The position numbers and the translations under genes were made by a program. From contig JARHVA010008425.1 of assembly GCA_037957365.1 (NCBI GenBank), forward strand, positions 230,001 to 294,000: 64,000 nt of DNA. The letters run 5' to 3'. The notes under the pieces are model-generated. The model was given only the letters and a program-made list of their open reading frames with translations. It made no database searches and was not told the DNA's origin. This DNA comes from Torreya grandis (lineage: Eukaryota > Streptophyta > Pinopsida > Cupressales > Taxaceae). Each line of letters begins with the position of its first letter. Positions within the stretch are counted from its first letter, which is position 1. Of this stretch, positions 1 through 12,500 are shown piece after piece.

Positions 1-290
1 GGTCAATACAATAGAAAACAAAATCCAACATTAAAAAATATAAAATAACATCTTAAATTGAATTACAAATAACTTAGCCTATACAAAATATATGATTTAT
101 TATGAATAATCTACAAACATTACATCCATCTATACAAAATAATATTTTAAACAATATAAAATGATATCTTAAACCATATAACTATTCTATACTTTTATTT
201 ATATATATGTTTAAATAATGATCTTAGATAAAATATGAAGCAAACAAAATTTACTCTTTAAAATCATTTTGCTCAATAATAAATAGGAAA
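1..290. repeat. AT-rich unit of a locally repeated family
   Basis: No gene is visible. The stretch resembles segments that start near 290, 4425, 7690, 7895 and 8265. The shared pattern is an 'aataaatag...' lead, a 'taaatacaataaa' phrase, a 'caacattaaa..tataaaatgacatctta' phrase, then 'atgatttattatgaat' followed by 'catgcctt' or 'cattacctt'. Similarity is by eye and imperfect. The family may be an old non-autonomous transposon or a low-order tandem repeat. Confidence 0.45.
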
Positions 291-892
291 TGAAAAACAC
301 CTAAATAGGTAAATACAATAAAACAAGACATTCCAAACAATATAAAATGATGTCTTAAAGCAAATACTCATAATTATGATTTACGACAAACAATCTATGA
401 GCATTACCTTTATCTATACAAAATGATATCTTACACAATAGAATGCAATAGCTTAAGCCATAGAACTAACTCACAAAATATAGTAGATACAATTTCATTT
501 TTAAAACAATTTTACATTTTACATAAAAATAAACTATATAGAGTATACTAAAATACTTAATGTAAGGATTAATTATGAATAACAATTTATCAAAGGTAAA
601 TATTACTTTGCAATTGAAGTTTTTTTAAAACTCCATAATTATTATAAATATTTTTTCTATTTTTAGAAAATACATGTAAATTAAATTCAACAAAACAATA
701 CATTTAAAAAATAAATATATTTTGCTTAAATACAATTTAAACTCAAGAAAAAAATTAAAAAAAAAAATAATATCTTAAATAATTAAAAATTTTATTCTTT
801 CCAATAAAAATATTCTATCTATATAATTTAATAAATCACTCAAGTTACAACTAAAAATGCATAAAAAACTCTAATATCATATACTAACTAGC

Positions 893-1296
<404 letters not shown>

Positions 1297-1639
1297 TCTG
1301 AAAGTGCCTATATTTGACTTGTGATATAGGTTAGATAAGAACATTAAGATTGATATATATGAGCATATTCTAGATAGATGTATTTAGTGTTTCTATGCTA
1401 GTAGCATCCAAAGGTGTGACTTGTAAAATTCACACTAAATAGTAATTAATTTAGCATTTCATATCCATCTAAATAATAAATATATATCACATAAAATGAT
1501 AATTAATGATACATTTTATATTTATCCAAATGAGTAATATACATCACATTAAATGAGAATTAAAGAAAATAATTTGAAATATATCTAAAAGTGAAAAGGA
1601 GTATAAGATATGAGAAAGAATATTTTTTTAATGAAAATA

Positions 1640-3600
1640 TATTAAATATATAACATTTTGAGTTTGAAGTAAATGTCTCACTATTATGTCAAATGCCTTT
1701 TTTTTTGTTTGGAACCTAAGGTTCCATATGAAATATTTATTTTTATATCATATGGTATGAACAACCCATTATCTTTCATCATGATTATGAATTTTATAGC
1801 TAAATTTGTGTACACTTCTCATTGATATTCATCATTCCACGATGCTTATCTATCAAGATATCTTTTGCTCAACATATCTATTTTAAATACTTCCATAATT
1901 TGCCCATGACGTAGCCTTGAGATGACTTTCCACACATGTTCCATTATATCTTGATGAATTAATTGAACATCCTCATCTTTAACATCACTTTGATTTTCAC
2001 GGTCATTCACCAAAGTCCTCTGCTTCACATGCCAAGTATTATAATTGAATGACTCCTAGATTGATGTTATTATATTATCATCAAGTCTAATATCTCTTTG
2101 TATGTCATGAATTATCTTGTAAAGCAATAACTCTAAGCAATAAAAATCAACTCATTCTTATGATTTCCACAGTGTTATTGTAGTAAACCTTGTGAATACT
2201 CTCACAATAGTTTTCATACTCCTATCCTCCCATTTATTGTCTTTCATTCACTTGGGTTTATATCACCATGATCTAGCTATTTCAATAAGTGAAAAACTTT
2301 CCATTGTTTAAGGTATGTTCATGTATACATCAATGAAATATTTTAAGTGTTTGTCATTTTCATGTTTTGTAGTTTGTGTGACCAGTTTGAACACCTCACA
2401 TGAAACATTCAAAGTGAAAAAAATTATATTGTTTTCTACCATTGGAATTTATAATGACATATGACATGTTTCCTATGCCCCAATGTCTCTTTCAATAAGG
2501 GTTTTAGTTAGGAGTCTTCTATATGATATAACTACTAATTCATTAGGATTTTTAATGTTTGTAAGATACATTAATATTTTATGATATGTTTCATAACTCT
2601 TCTTAGCAATACTTTTTAGTGTTTTCAAGATGCATTAATTGATTACTACATGTTTTGAAATCACATGTTACTAATATACATTTTATCTCCACAATTGTAG
2701 TATGTTTTGGTTATGCATATTTACACAATCATCATTTATTGCAGGCTCATGTTTTTTATCTTTTATTTTTTGGGTCTTGAAATAATTTTGATCCTCTTAG
2801 ATTTGATGGCCACAATGCGTTGTATGCTCTATAAGAAATCATAAATTGCTTAGTTTCTACAAGCATATTATCTTATATTTTTATATAGAAAAATTGAAAG
2901 TATGGATATATTACCTACAAACCATGTTTCCTATTTTATTACATAGGAAATAACCCTATATACACATTTTATGATGTTTTATACAATTAACCAACTCCTC
3001 ATAGTCATGATCGAGATCCACTTGTGCCAGTTAATGTGTATTTCAAAGACATGGATGTTGTGTAAAATTTTCTAATACCTATATTGAATTGTATATAAAG
3101 TTTGTTTTAAGTAGGAGATAGCTTAAATATTATGTAAAAATATTTTTGAAAAGGCTTGATAGCATACATGTGTGTTTCCTTGATGTGGATCTCCACACAT
3201 ATTCCATGCATGGACACTAGAATCAAAGTATTTTTGAGCATTTTTTAGATCATGATTATTTGTTTAATCAAGGTTTTCCATGTTTGGTGCTACCTCTAAC
3301 AATATAAAACCATGCACATGTGGTGAACCTATATGTTTCCATTCATACCTAAACCAATGATCTCTCACTTTAATTCCTTTTTATAGTATCTCCTTTCATA
3401 AAATTATATGTCACAGGTGCATGCAGTATGCCACTATATAAGGATAGTCAATAATATTTTTTTGAAACCATTTTGGGATTATTTTGGATTTTTTGGTGGT
3501 TTTCCTAGCATTAGAGAATGTAGCTCAAGCCAATACATATAAGCTACACTCAAAGTGAATAAAATTGTTGGTGTTCTGAGATATATCAGACTATACTACT
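1640..3600 (-). pseudogene. Helitron Rep/helicase remnant, copy A
   Basis: Rolling-circle transposase of a Helitron, read right to left through many stops and frameshifts. In order: a 'DPYIVAYCMHL' and 'DHWFRYEWKH' block (about 3470-3330), the HUH nickase motif 'GSPHVHG' with the following 'APNM' (HUH codons at 3309-3329), 'LVNCIKHHKMCI' (about 2970), 'NDDCVNMHNQNILQLWR' (about 2740-2690), the region where the catalytic tyrosines belong (about 2650-2600), then 'ERDIGA-ETCHM' (about 2490-2460), 'IHQDIMEHVWKVISRL' (about 1950-1910) and finally 'KQKKAFDIIVRHL' (about 1710-1670), which resembles the lead-in to the PIF1-type helicase. The helicase itself is absent. In the tyrosine region copy A reads stop-Cys where copy B has Tyr-Tyr, so the Rep is dead. 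Family assignment rests on the ordered motifs, not on a database search. Confidence 0.8.
3309..3329 (-). other. HUH nickase motif of the Helitron Rep
   Basis: The reverse complement encodes Gly-Ser-Pro-His-Val-His-Gly. The two histidines with an intervening hydrophobic residue are the metal-binding HUH motif of rolling-circle Rep proteins. It sits after an aromatic 'YEW' block, as in Helitron Reps. The equivalent stretch is deleted from copy B. Confidence 0.85.
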
Positions 3601-3719
3601 TTTTTATTTTTCATATCGCTCACATGAAATCTCAATGCATGAATTTTTACACAATAAGAATTTTTACCCAATAATAATAGGAAATACCAACTGAAAAATA
3701 ATAAATCCTATGTTTTCAA

Positions 3720-4070
3720 ATGATAGCATTGCTCTCACTTGACAACATACTGCCATTCGGTAGTATGTTATTTCTCAACAATGTGCTATTGTTCAATAAC
3801 ATTACTACCAAATGACATCTTTGTTGTCAAGCAGTAGTAATTTTATAACTCAATAACATATTGATTTAATTTGTTAGTAATTCTTATGAATAAAAACTTT
3901 ACTACCAAACAACATCATTGTTGTCAAGTGACAATATTGTTATTACTCGATAACATAGTTGTTGTCTAGAAGTAATGTTGTCAAAGAACAAGTTTACTAT
4001 TGAGTGATAATATTGTTGTAGTCAACAACATATATGTTGTCCAAAATTAATGTTGTCAATCTATAGTTAT
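3720..4070. repeat. Short imperfect palindromes, copy A
   Basis: A run of related ~17-18-bp pieces of the form TTGTCA-CTC-GATAACA and their near reverse complements, spaced roughly 25-40 bp apart. The same block occurs in copy B at about 6740-7060. On the Helitron's own strand it lies 5' of the Rep frame. Function unknown; it could form alternative hairpins. Confidence 0.55.
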
Positions 4071-4255
4071 GCTTCTAAACTAGAAATTTTATCCCAAATA
4101 TTAGTAAACAAATTCCTTCCAGACTTGATTTATCCCTAAAAATTACCTTATGTTCATAATTTTTTATGTTATTTGTGATGCTTCGTTGTTCATTATTTTT
4201 CTCTTTTCTTCGTTGCTTCTTTGTTATTTGGATATTTTTTCTTTGAATGGTTTCT

Positions 4256-4257
<2 letters not shown>

Positions 4258-4304
<47 letters not shown>
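4258..4304. repeat. (TA)n microsatellite, copy A right end
   Basis: About 47 bp of TA repeat, placed as in copy B (7223-7272) and followed in both copies by a 'aatgtgtcart' sequence, so the tract predates the duplication. Confidence 0.95.
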
Positions 4305-4308
<4 letters not shown>

Positions 4309-4839
4309 AAAATGTGTCAGTTGTTTACATCTTTTTCAAATAATGTGCTGGCTAATTATATATATTTTTAAAGTTTATTGATATGTCAGCATTTTTTTAT
4401 TGATATGTCAGCCCACAAAAAATACCTAAATATGTAAATACAATTAAACAAAAAACTCCTAATAATATAAAATGTTGTCTTATGAAAAATACACACAATT
4501 TATGATTTATGGCAAACAAGCTACACACATTGCCTTTATCTATACAAAATGATATCATACACAATACAATACAATATCTTAAGCCATATAAATAACTTAC
4601 AAAAATATAGTAGATAAAATTTCATTTTTAAAACCATTTTACATTTTACATAAAAATAAACTATATAGAGTATACTAAAATACTTAATGTAAAGATTAAT
4701 TATAAATAGCAATATCAAAGGTAATTATTACTTTGTAATTGAAGTTTTTCGTAATCTCCATAAATATCATAAATATTTTTTATATTTTTACAAAATACAT
4801 GTAAATTAAATTCAACAAAACAATAAAAATAAATATATA

Positions 4840-6480
4840 ACATTTTGAGTTTGAAGCAAATGTCCCATGATTATGTCAAGTTTCATTTTTTTATTTAGTA
4901 CCTAAGGTTCCATATGAAATATTATTATTATATCATTTGGTATGAGTAGCCCATTGTCTTTCATCATTCTTAGTAAATTTTATAGATAAAGTTGTGTATT
5001 CTTCTCCTTGATATTCATGATTCCATGGTGCTTATCTACCAGTATCTCTTATTCACAACATATATATTTCATATACTTCCATAATTTTCCCATGATGTAA
5101 CCTTGAGATGATTTATCGTTCATGTTCCATTATATTTTGATGAATGACTTGAACATCCTCATATTTATCATTAGTTTGATTTTCATGGTCATTCGGCATA
5201 TCCTCCACTCCACATGCCAAGGATTATAATTGAATGACTCAATTTAATGTTATTATATTATGGTCAAGTCTGATATCTCTTTTTATGTTATGAAATGGCT
5301 TGTAAAGTAATAGCTCTACCCAAAAAAAGTCAACCCATTTTTATGATTCATGCATAGGTATTATAGTAAACCTTTGGAATACTCTCATAATAGTTATCTT
5401 ATTCCTAGCATCCCATTTATTATCTCAACTTCAATTGGGATTATATGACCACAATCTAGTTGTCTCGATAAGTGAAAAAAATTCCATTGCATAAGGTATT
5501 TTCATGTATCCATTAATGAAATATTTTAATTGCTTACAATTTTTTTGAACATTCTGTAGTTTGTGTCACTAGTTTAAATGTCTAATTTGAAACATTCAAA
5601 GTGACAAACACTCTTATTCTTTCTACCAAGGGAAGCTCCAACAACATATGACATGTTTCCTATGCCCCCAATGTCTCTTTTGGCAAGGGGTTCAATTAGG
5701 ATTATTCTATATGATCTAGATAATAATTCATCAACATTTTAAATGTTTGCAAGATACATTAACACTTTATGATATGTTTTAGAAGTTGTCTCAACTTTTG
5801 TTGCATATTTGGCATAGTAATTGATTACCACATGTTTCAAAAGCATAGGTTGCCAGTCTACATTTATTCTCCACAATTTTAGTATGTTTTGGTTATATGT
5901 GTTTATAAGATCATCATTTATTGTAGCCTCATATTTTTTTTATCTTCTATTTTTAGGTCTTGAAATAATTATGATCCTCTCATATTTAACAACCATGGCG
6001 CATTATAACTATAAGAAACCATAAATTGTTTTTAGTTTCTGTAAGCATATTATGCTATATTTTTATATAGAAAAATGAATGTATGGATATCTTACCTACA
6101 AAACATCTTTCCTCTTTTCTTACATAGGAAGGCACCCTCTCTACATATTATATGATTTTCTATAATTTGAACAACTTTGCATAGTCTTTATCAATATCCA
6201 CTTGTGCCAATTGATGTTTATTTTGAAGACAAGGATGTTGTGTAAAATTTTGTAATACTTATATTGTATCATATATAATTTTTTTAAAGTAGGAGATAAC
6301 TTTATTATTATATAAAAATAATTTTGGAAAGGCTTGATATCATACTTGCGTGTTTTGTTGATGTGGATCTCCATGTAGATTCCATACATGGACAATAGAA
6401 TAAAAGTATTTTTGAGCATTTTGTATGTCTTAGTTTCATGCAGTATGTCCCTATATGAGGACAATCAATAATATTGTGTC
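4840..6480 (-). pseudogene. Helitron Rep/helicase remnant, copy B
   Basis: Same gene as in copy A, differently damaged. The best-preserved block is 'LWRINVDWQP' followed by 'HVVINYYAKYATKVE' (about 5875-5780). It matches the Rep segment that carries the catalytic tyrosines and the K-Y-x-x-K pattern. After it come 'TYHKVLMYLANI', 'RDIGG', 'ETCHMLLELPLVER' (in another frame) and a degraded 'LNKKMKLDIIMGHLLQ' helicase lead-in (about 4910-4860). The HUH segment is deleted: sequence equivalent to copy A 3247-3415 is absent. No helicase domain follows. Confidence 0.8.
5796..5819 (-). other. Rep tyrosine motif (YYAKYATK)
   Basis: The reverse complement encodes Tyr-Tyr-Ala-Lys-Tyr-Ala-Thr-Lys, in frame with 'LWRINVDWQP' upstream. 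This is the position of the nucleophilic tyrosine(s) in Helitron Rep. In copy A the same place reads stop-Cys-Ile. Confidence 0.75.
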
Positions 6481-6739
6481 GATGGAATTTTTATGATTCT
6501 TGGGGATTTATTTTTGGTGTTCTTGGAATTAACAAATGCATATTAGGTTAATACATATCATTTGCATTCAAAGTGAATAAAATTGTTGATGTTTCAAGAG
6601 ATATTAGACTATATTACTTTTTAAATTTTTCATATCAGCCATATTAAATCTTAATACACAAGAATTTTTACCCAATAAGACTTTTTTCCTAATAAGAATA
6701 TTAAATACCAAGTAAAAAATAATAAATATTATGATGTCA

Positions 6740-7060
6740 AATGACATCATTATTATCACTCGACAACATATTGTCATTCACCATCATGTCATTATTTGAC
6801 ATCATGTTGTCATTCGGTGACATTACCAATGTTATCACTCAATAACATATAGTTATCATTCAATAACAATGCTATTGAATAGTAGTTTTGCTATTGAGTG
6901 ATAAAATTGTTACCGCTTGATAACATAATTTTTGTCTAGAAGCAATGTTAGTGAACAATAGCTTTGTTATCGAGCGATAACATTGTTGCCACTCAATATC
7001 ATAGTTGTTATCTAAAGTAATGATATCGAACAAGAGCTATGCTGTCAAACCAAAAATATC
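6740..7060. repeat. Short imperfect palindromes, copy B
   Basis: Counterpart of the block at 3720-4070. Clear pieces are 'gttatcgagcgataac' (self-complementary apart from the centre) and several 'ttatcactcaataaca' variants. Confidence 0.55.
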
Positions 7061-7219
7061 AGTCCAAATAGTAGTAAAAAAATACCATCCAAACTTAATT
7101 TATGCCTAAAAATAATTTTTTTTCATAATTGTTTCAGCTATCTACGTTGCTTCTTTGTTCACTATTTTTTCTCCTTTTTGCATTGATTCATATTTGTTTG
7201 TATATTTATTTGATTGAAT

Positions 7220-7222
<3 letters not shown>

Positions 7223-7272
<50 letters not shown>
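7223..7272. repeat. (TA)n microsatellite, copy B right end
   Basis: About 50 bp of TA repeat at the position homologous to 4258-4304. Confidence 0.95.
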
Positions 7273-7275
<3 letters not shown>

Positions 7276-7380
7276 GTTGATTACATATTTTTTAAACAAT
7301 GTGTCAATTGATTTCATCTTTTTTAAAGTTTATTGATATGGTGACATTTTAAAAAAATTTATTGATATGTCAGCCCACCA

Positions 7381-7982
7381 AAAATAAAGTGAACCACTCA
7401 TGCCATTACACTCCTTGGATGTCATTGTAGGTTATGTCTCTTGGCATAATTATATTTGAATAAGATCAATACATTGATGATACTATTAATAGCAATATTA
7501 TATCACCCAAAAATATTAGACATACTCATGTGAAATACATAAAAGAGTTACATTGAATTTCATCTCTGGACTTCAAATACATGCAAGTACATTGCTATTA
7601 AAAACAAAACCTTATGTTTTTTAAATTTTAATCTTCTAATAAATATTAATTCTAAAGGTATTTATATTTTACCATTTTAAAATAGAAAATAATATCTCAA
7701 TAATAAATAGAAAATTAAAAAATAACTAAATAGGTGAAAATGATAAAGCAAGGAGTTCTACAAATATAAAATGACATGTTAACCTAAATTTATGCTTTAT
7801 TATGAATAACCCATGAACAATATCTTAAAATTCTCATGCCTTAAATGTTTTAATAGTTATTAAATAACAATTATAATTTTTAATTTATAAAATAATACGT
7901 AAATAAATAAATATGATAAAGTAAAAAATTTCAACATTGAACAATAAAAAATAAATATCTTAAGCCATTGCACTATCTTATA

Positions 7983-8034
<52 letters not shown>

Positions 8035-8570
8035 CGCGCGCACGCGCGTGCACACACACACACACGTGTGCGTGCGTGTGTGTGTGTGTGCGCGCACGTG
8101 CATGCATGCGTGTGTGTGTGCATGTGTGCATGCATGTGCATATGTGTGCACTCATACACTCATTATCAAAAAATATTATAAATAAAAATATCAAAGGTGA
8201 TTATTTTACAATTATTTTTTTTCAAATTCCACAAATATTATAAATATTATTTGTATTTGAAACAATATCTCAACAATAAATAGAAAAAAAATAACTAATT
8301 AGGGAAATATGATAAAGTAAGACATTCTAACATTAAATAATATCAAACAACATCTTAAGTAAAATTGATGTCTCATTATGAATGACCTATGAACAATTTC
8401 ATAGAATGCTCGTGCCTTTCAAATAATATACTCATATACTCATTGTAAACAATCATTATACATAAAAATAATATTTAACAACCACTCATGCCTTTATAAT
8501 TCTTCTACCTTTTAAAATGTATTAAAAATAATTATATTTAAAAAATGGGTTAAGTGAAAGGCATTGGTGG
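7381..8570. repeat. AT-rich region with further units of the local family
   Basis: No gene. Segments starting near 7690, 7895 and 8265 share the 'aataaatagaaaa..aactaa..ag' to 'gataaagtaa' order and the later 'attatgaat..cc.atgaacaa' and 'ctc(a/g)tgcctt' phrases with the units at 1 and 290. The GT/AC tract at 7985-8150 lies between two of them. Confidence 0.5.
7985..8150. repeat. Compound (GT)n(GC)n(AC)n dinucleotide tract
   Basis: About 165 bp of almost unbroken alternating pyrimidine-purine DNA: a ~42-bp GT run, a pure CG/GC run, AC runs, GT again, then a mixed 'gcatgcatg' part. Open frames of Cys/Val and His/Thr across it are artefacts. Such alternation is the classic sequence requirement for left-handed Z-DNA. 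Confidence 0.97.
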
Positions 8571-9765
8571 GCCAAAAGGGGGTATGAAGTGCACATTTTT
8601 TTCTTCTGAAAATTTGAGAAAATCTCAACTTCTATGGATTATTTGAGATGGCTACACTCAAAATTTGAAGATGATTTAAGAACATGAATTGTAACATTTT
8701 GAGTATATTTTATAAAATACTATTTTTTTAAAATAAAAATGATTAAGTATTAGTAGGTCAAAGATCAAAAATTCAAAGAGAAACTCTTGATTTCAAAGCA
8801 AAATATAGTAGATAGATGGTTGTTCACCCACTTTTTTTTAGTGTCATTTAGTATTGTTTTAAACCCTTTGGTAGAAATTTATATAAGATTATATATTTTG
8901 TTGTATGTATGTATTTACGTATATATGTATTTATTAAATATTTATTTTTTTATTAATTTTATAAGTAAAACTATCTTGAAAATTGATTAAAAAAATGTTG
9001 TGTGTGTGTGTATCAGGGGGGGGTGGGGGGAGGGGAGGAACTAGGCCTATTTTATAGCCATATAATTTTTTTTACATTTAGATGAATGGAAAAAATATAT
9101 ATACATAAACAAATATAAACATGTATAGTTGTGACATAGGGTGGCTTAAAAATAAATATAGATGGAAACCTTAAAATAGTCAAAAAAATAAAAAAGTCAT
9201 ATATTTGGAAAGATGAGTGTCCTCTACATCATAGTAATAGTTTTGGGAAATGTCTCAGTGAAATTCAGTGTGTATGATGGTGGAATTTGGATTTTATTAT
9301 TTCAATCAAAAACACTGATTCAACTATGTTTTTGTATTTCTAGGCTTGGGATTGAGAATTCAAGCCATTTTTGAGCCTATAAGAATGTTTTTGAAACTAT
9401 ACACATGAAAAATCATGTAAACACTTTTAAAAGAGTGTATGTGTTATATTGCACACAATAATTTTTAAAAGTGCATACATGTTCCAATATGTATGGATGT
9501 ATATGTGTTTATTTATTCTCATTTTTAATCACTAGAAACATATAATATTTTTTTTGATGTGATTTTTTATTAGTAAAAACATACACAAAGATACATGTAA
9601 TGTTTTCAAGTCTATATAGCTACCTATTGTCCCTAAAGCTAAACCATATGGAACGAGGGATGTAAACATGAAGTAGAATTGTCATTTTTTATAATTTATC
9701 ATTTTTATCATAAATATGGTGTGTGTCAATATATACACTATCATATGAAAGACAATCAATATAGT
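8571..9765. other. Intergenic, no gene seen
   Basis: AT-rich with no credible reading frame. The one distinctive feature is a short GT run followed by a G-rich run at 9016-9038. Confidence 0.6.
9016..9038 (+). other. G-tract, possible G-quadruplex
   Basis: An 8-G run, then T, 6 G, A, 4 G, A, GG. Runs of at least three G with single-base loops fit a G-quadruplex pattern. It follows directly on a short TG repeat. It stands out in a region that otherwise has very low G+C. Confidence 0.6.
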
Positions 9766-12110
9766 GATGCAATTTTGGCTAGTTTGAGACTATGAACCTA
9801 ATTTTGACTATATAAGATGTGATTTTGGGTTTAACCAGCCCCAATGGCATCACATAATGAACCAAACAATTGATTTTTTGAATGATGGAGGCAATTAGAG
9901 CCAATTTGTACCTTTTGAACCTAACTATGACTATAACATGTGATTTGGGGCTAAATTAACTCTGATTTTGTGACATATTGAGCTAATTAGTTAATTAGTG
10001 TAATCAATGATGTAATTTGGGTGAATTGAGCCCTATGAACCTAATTTTGACCATATATGATGTATTTTGGGGTTAAATCGATCCTAATGTCATAAAATAA
10101 TAAATAAAATAGTCAATTACTTCAGTCACTAAAGTAATTGAGGTTAAATTTAGCCTAATCAACCTAATTAATACTAAAAATTATGATTTAGGGCCCAATT
10201 AACCCCAATTTTATCATATAATGAACCAAAGAATAGATTAGATCAATGATAGACATAACTTTGACTATATAGTATGTGATTTTAGCTTCAATCAACTCTA
10301 ATGTCATGACATAATAAATAAAATAGTTAATTTTCTCAATCATGGAGGCAACTAGGGTCAATCTCATTCCCTTGAACCTAACTATGACTATACAATGTGA
10401 TATGTAGCTAAATTAACTCTAATTTCATCATAGATTGAACCAATTAGTCATTTGGTCTAATCAGTTATGATATTTGGTAAAAATTGAGTAATATGAACCT
10501 AACTTTAATTTTATATGATGTGATTTGGATCTCAATTGACTCAGATGTCATCACATAATGAAACAAATATTTTATTCATTCAATCAAAGAGGTAATTGGG
10601 GCCAATTTGAGCCCCTTTAACTTAACTACAAGTGTAGGACATGATTTGGGGATAAATTATCTTCAATTCCATCATGAATTGATGTAATTAGTTATTTGGT
10701 ATAATGAAAAACGTGATTTGGGCCAAAATGAGCCTCATGAAACTAATTTATGTCTCAATCAATTATAAAAGATGTAAATTTTGGATTAATCAACCTTACT
10801 TTTGTCATAAACAAAACCATACAGGCAATTGGGGAAATCTTAGCCATTGAACCTCACTATGACTATAAGATGTTATTTGGGCCAAACTAAGCCATTTAAT
10901 CCTAACTTCAACTATATATGATGTGATTTAGGCATCAATCAACCCTAATTTCATCACTTAATGAACCAAAGAGTTAACTATTTCAATGATAGAATAAATT
11001 CGACCAATTTGAGTCCCTTAAATGTAATTATGACTATAGGATTTGAGGGGGATAAATTATCCCTTATTTTATCATAGATTGAACTAATTAATCAAGTGGT
11101 GTAATTAGTGATATGACTAGGGCCAAATTGAGCCTCATTCAAACCTAATTTTGATTATATAGTATGTGATATAGGGTTTAATCGTCACCAATTTTATCGT
11201 TGTATGAACCAAATAATTGTTAGGTTCAATAAAAAAAATAATTGGGTCCAATTTAAAACCTTTGAACCTAACTATGAGAGTATGACATGATTTGGGGCTA
11301 AATTAGTTCTAATTCCATCATGAATTGATCTAATTAGTTAATTAGTGAAATTACAAATGTTATTTTGGTCACATTCATCCTGAGGAACCTAATTTATGAC
11401 TCAATATATTGTATCAGCTTCAATTTATGGGTTAATCAACCCTAATTTTATCACAAATGCAATCACAAAAGCAATTGGGGCCAATTTAAGTACCTTGAAC
11501 CTAACAATAATTATAAGATGTGATTTGGGCCAAATTTAACCATGCGAAGCTAATTTTAGTTAGATAAGATGTGATTTAGGCATCAATCAATAACAATTGC
11601 ATTGCATAATGAACCAAATAGATGATTGGATCAATCATAGAGCTAATTAGGCCCACTTTGAGTCCATTCAACCTAGCTTTGATTTTAGGATTTGGGTGGG
11701 GTCTCAATAAACCCATATTTTTATCGTAGATTGAATCAAATAGTTAATTACTCAAATCAATAATCTAACTTTGGACCCAATTGAGGCCCTTTCAAGCCTA
11801 ACTCTAACTATATAGGATTTTATATGGGACTCAATTGGCACCAATTATATCACTTCATGAACCAAATAATAAATTGGTTCAATAACAAATGCAATCTTAT
11901 CCCATTTGAGCCCCTTGAATGTAACTTCAATAGTATGACATGATTTGGGTCTAAATTAGTTCCAACTCCATCATAAAATGTTTCAATTAGTAAATTATTG
12001 TAATTAGAGATGTTATTTAGGCCAAATTGAGTTTTTTGAACCTAATTTATGGATCAATTGATTGTATAGGATGTAATTTGTGGTTAATCAAACCTAATTT
12101 TATAAAAACA
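9765..12110. repeat. Degenerate satellite, ~121-bp monomer, ~650-bp higher-order period
   Basis: The phrase 'gaacctaactatgactata' or a variant recurs at about 9794, 9919, 10037, 10158, 10374, 10496, 10618, 10738, 10848, 11018, 11138, 11262, 11388, 11500, 11670, 11790, 11917 and 12040, mostly 118-127 bp apart. Each is followed by 'atgtgatttggg', then '(a)accctaattt.atca' and 'aatgaaccaaa'. Extra half-spaced copies occur at 10900 and 11550. A distinctive monomer with 'aatttatg.ctcaat' and 'ggttaatcaaccctaatttt' appears at 10738, 11388 and 12040, i.e. every 650-652 bp. The neighbours of these monomers repeat at the same distance (10848/11500, 10900/11550, 11018/11670, 11138/11790). No coding frame runs through it. 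Confidence 0.9.
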
Positions 12111-12500
12111 TTCAAGTAATTATAAAGAAACAAAAGGTATAAAGAAAACATTAAAAAAGTTATAACAAACCCTTGAATAAATAATATTAAAAAAAGTATA
12201 GAAAACCATCAGGGTTCATCTTAAGATCTCATATTAGAATCCCCTTTAGGTTTTTTAGGTGAATCTGATTTGCAACCTTGGTGAATCTGAAAATCCCATT
12301 TGTTTTTGCATTTTTAAGTTTTTTGTACAACTGTCCATCTGCATAGTTAAAATAGATAGGTTGTGTGATAAATTTGAAAATAGTATCAAAAAATTTCCTA
12401 AACCTTAATATTATTACAAATTTTAATACCTCTCAAATATCTATGCAATTTAAAAAGGAAACATCTCAATCCTAGTTCCTATGCAAAAGTTATGGCCTTG
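12111..12500. other. Intergenic, no gene seen
   Basis: AT-rich sequence after the satellite. I see nothing that can be named in it. Confidence 0.6.

Larger units (their letters stand above)
4426..7380 (-). repeat. Direct repeat copy B, carries Helitron remnant
   Basis: Second copy of the unit described for copy A, about 2.95 kb. It is shorter because it lacks the ~930-bp microsatellite-bearing segment (junction near 4825-4835, where 'aataaatatat' matches both ends of the A-only segment) and because about 170 bp spanning the HUH motif are missing near 6420. The rest is collinear with copy A. Confidence 0.75.

Noticed and set aside
5821..6024. Plus-strand ORF with hydrophobic segments
   Set aside because: It is the antisense of the Helitron Rep remnant, which has a coherent motif order on the minus strand.
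7860..8243. Cys/Val and His/Thr open frames that look like metal-binding peptides
   Set aside because: Translations of the GT/GC/AC dinucleotide tract in all frames; no start context or conservation.
9765..12110. Regular spacing suggesting a CRISPR-like array
   Set aside because: Monomers are directly abutting and degenerate along their whole length; there are no unique spacers between conserved repeats, and the context is a plant nuclear genome.
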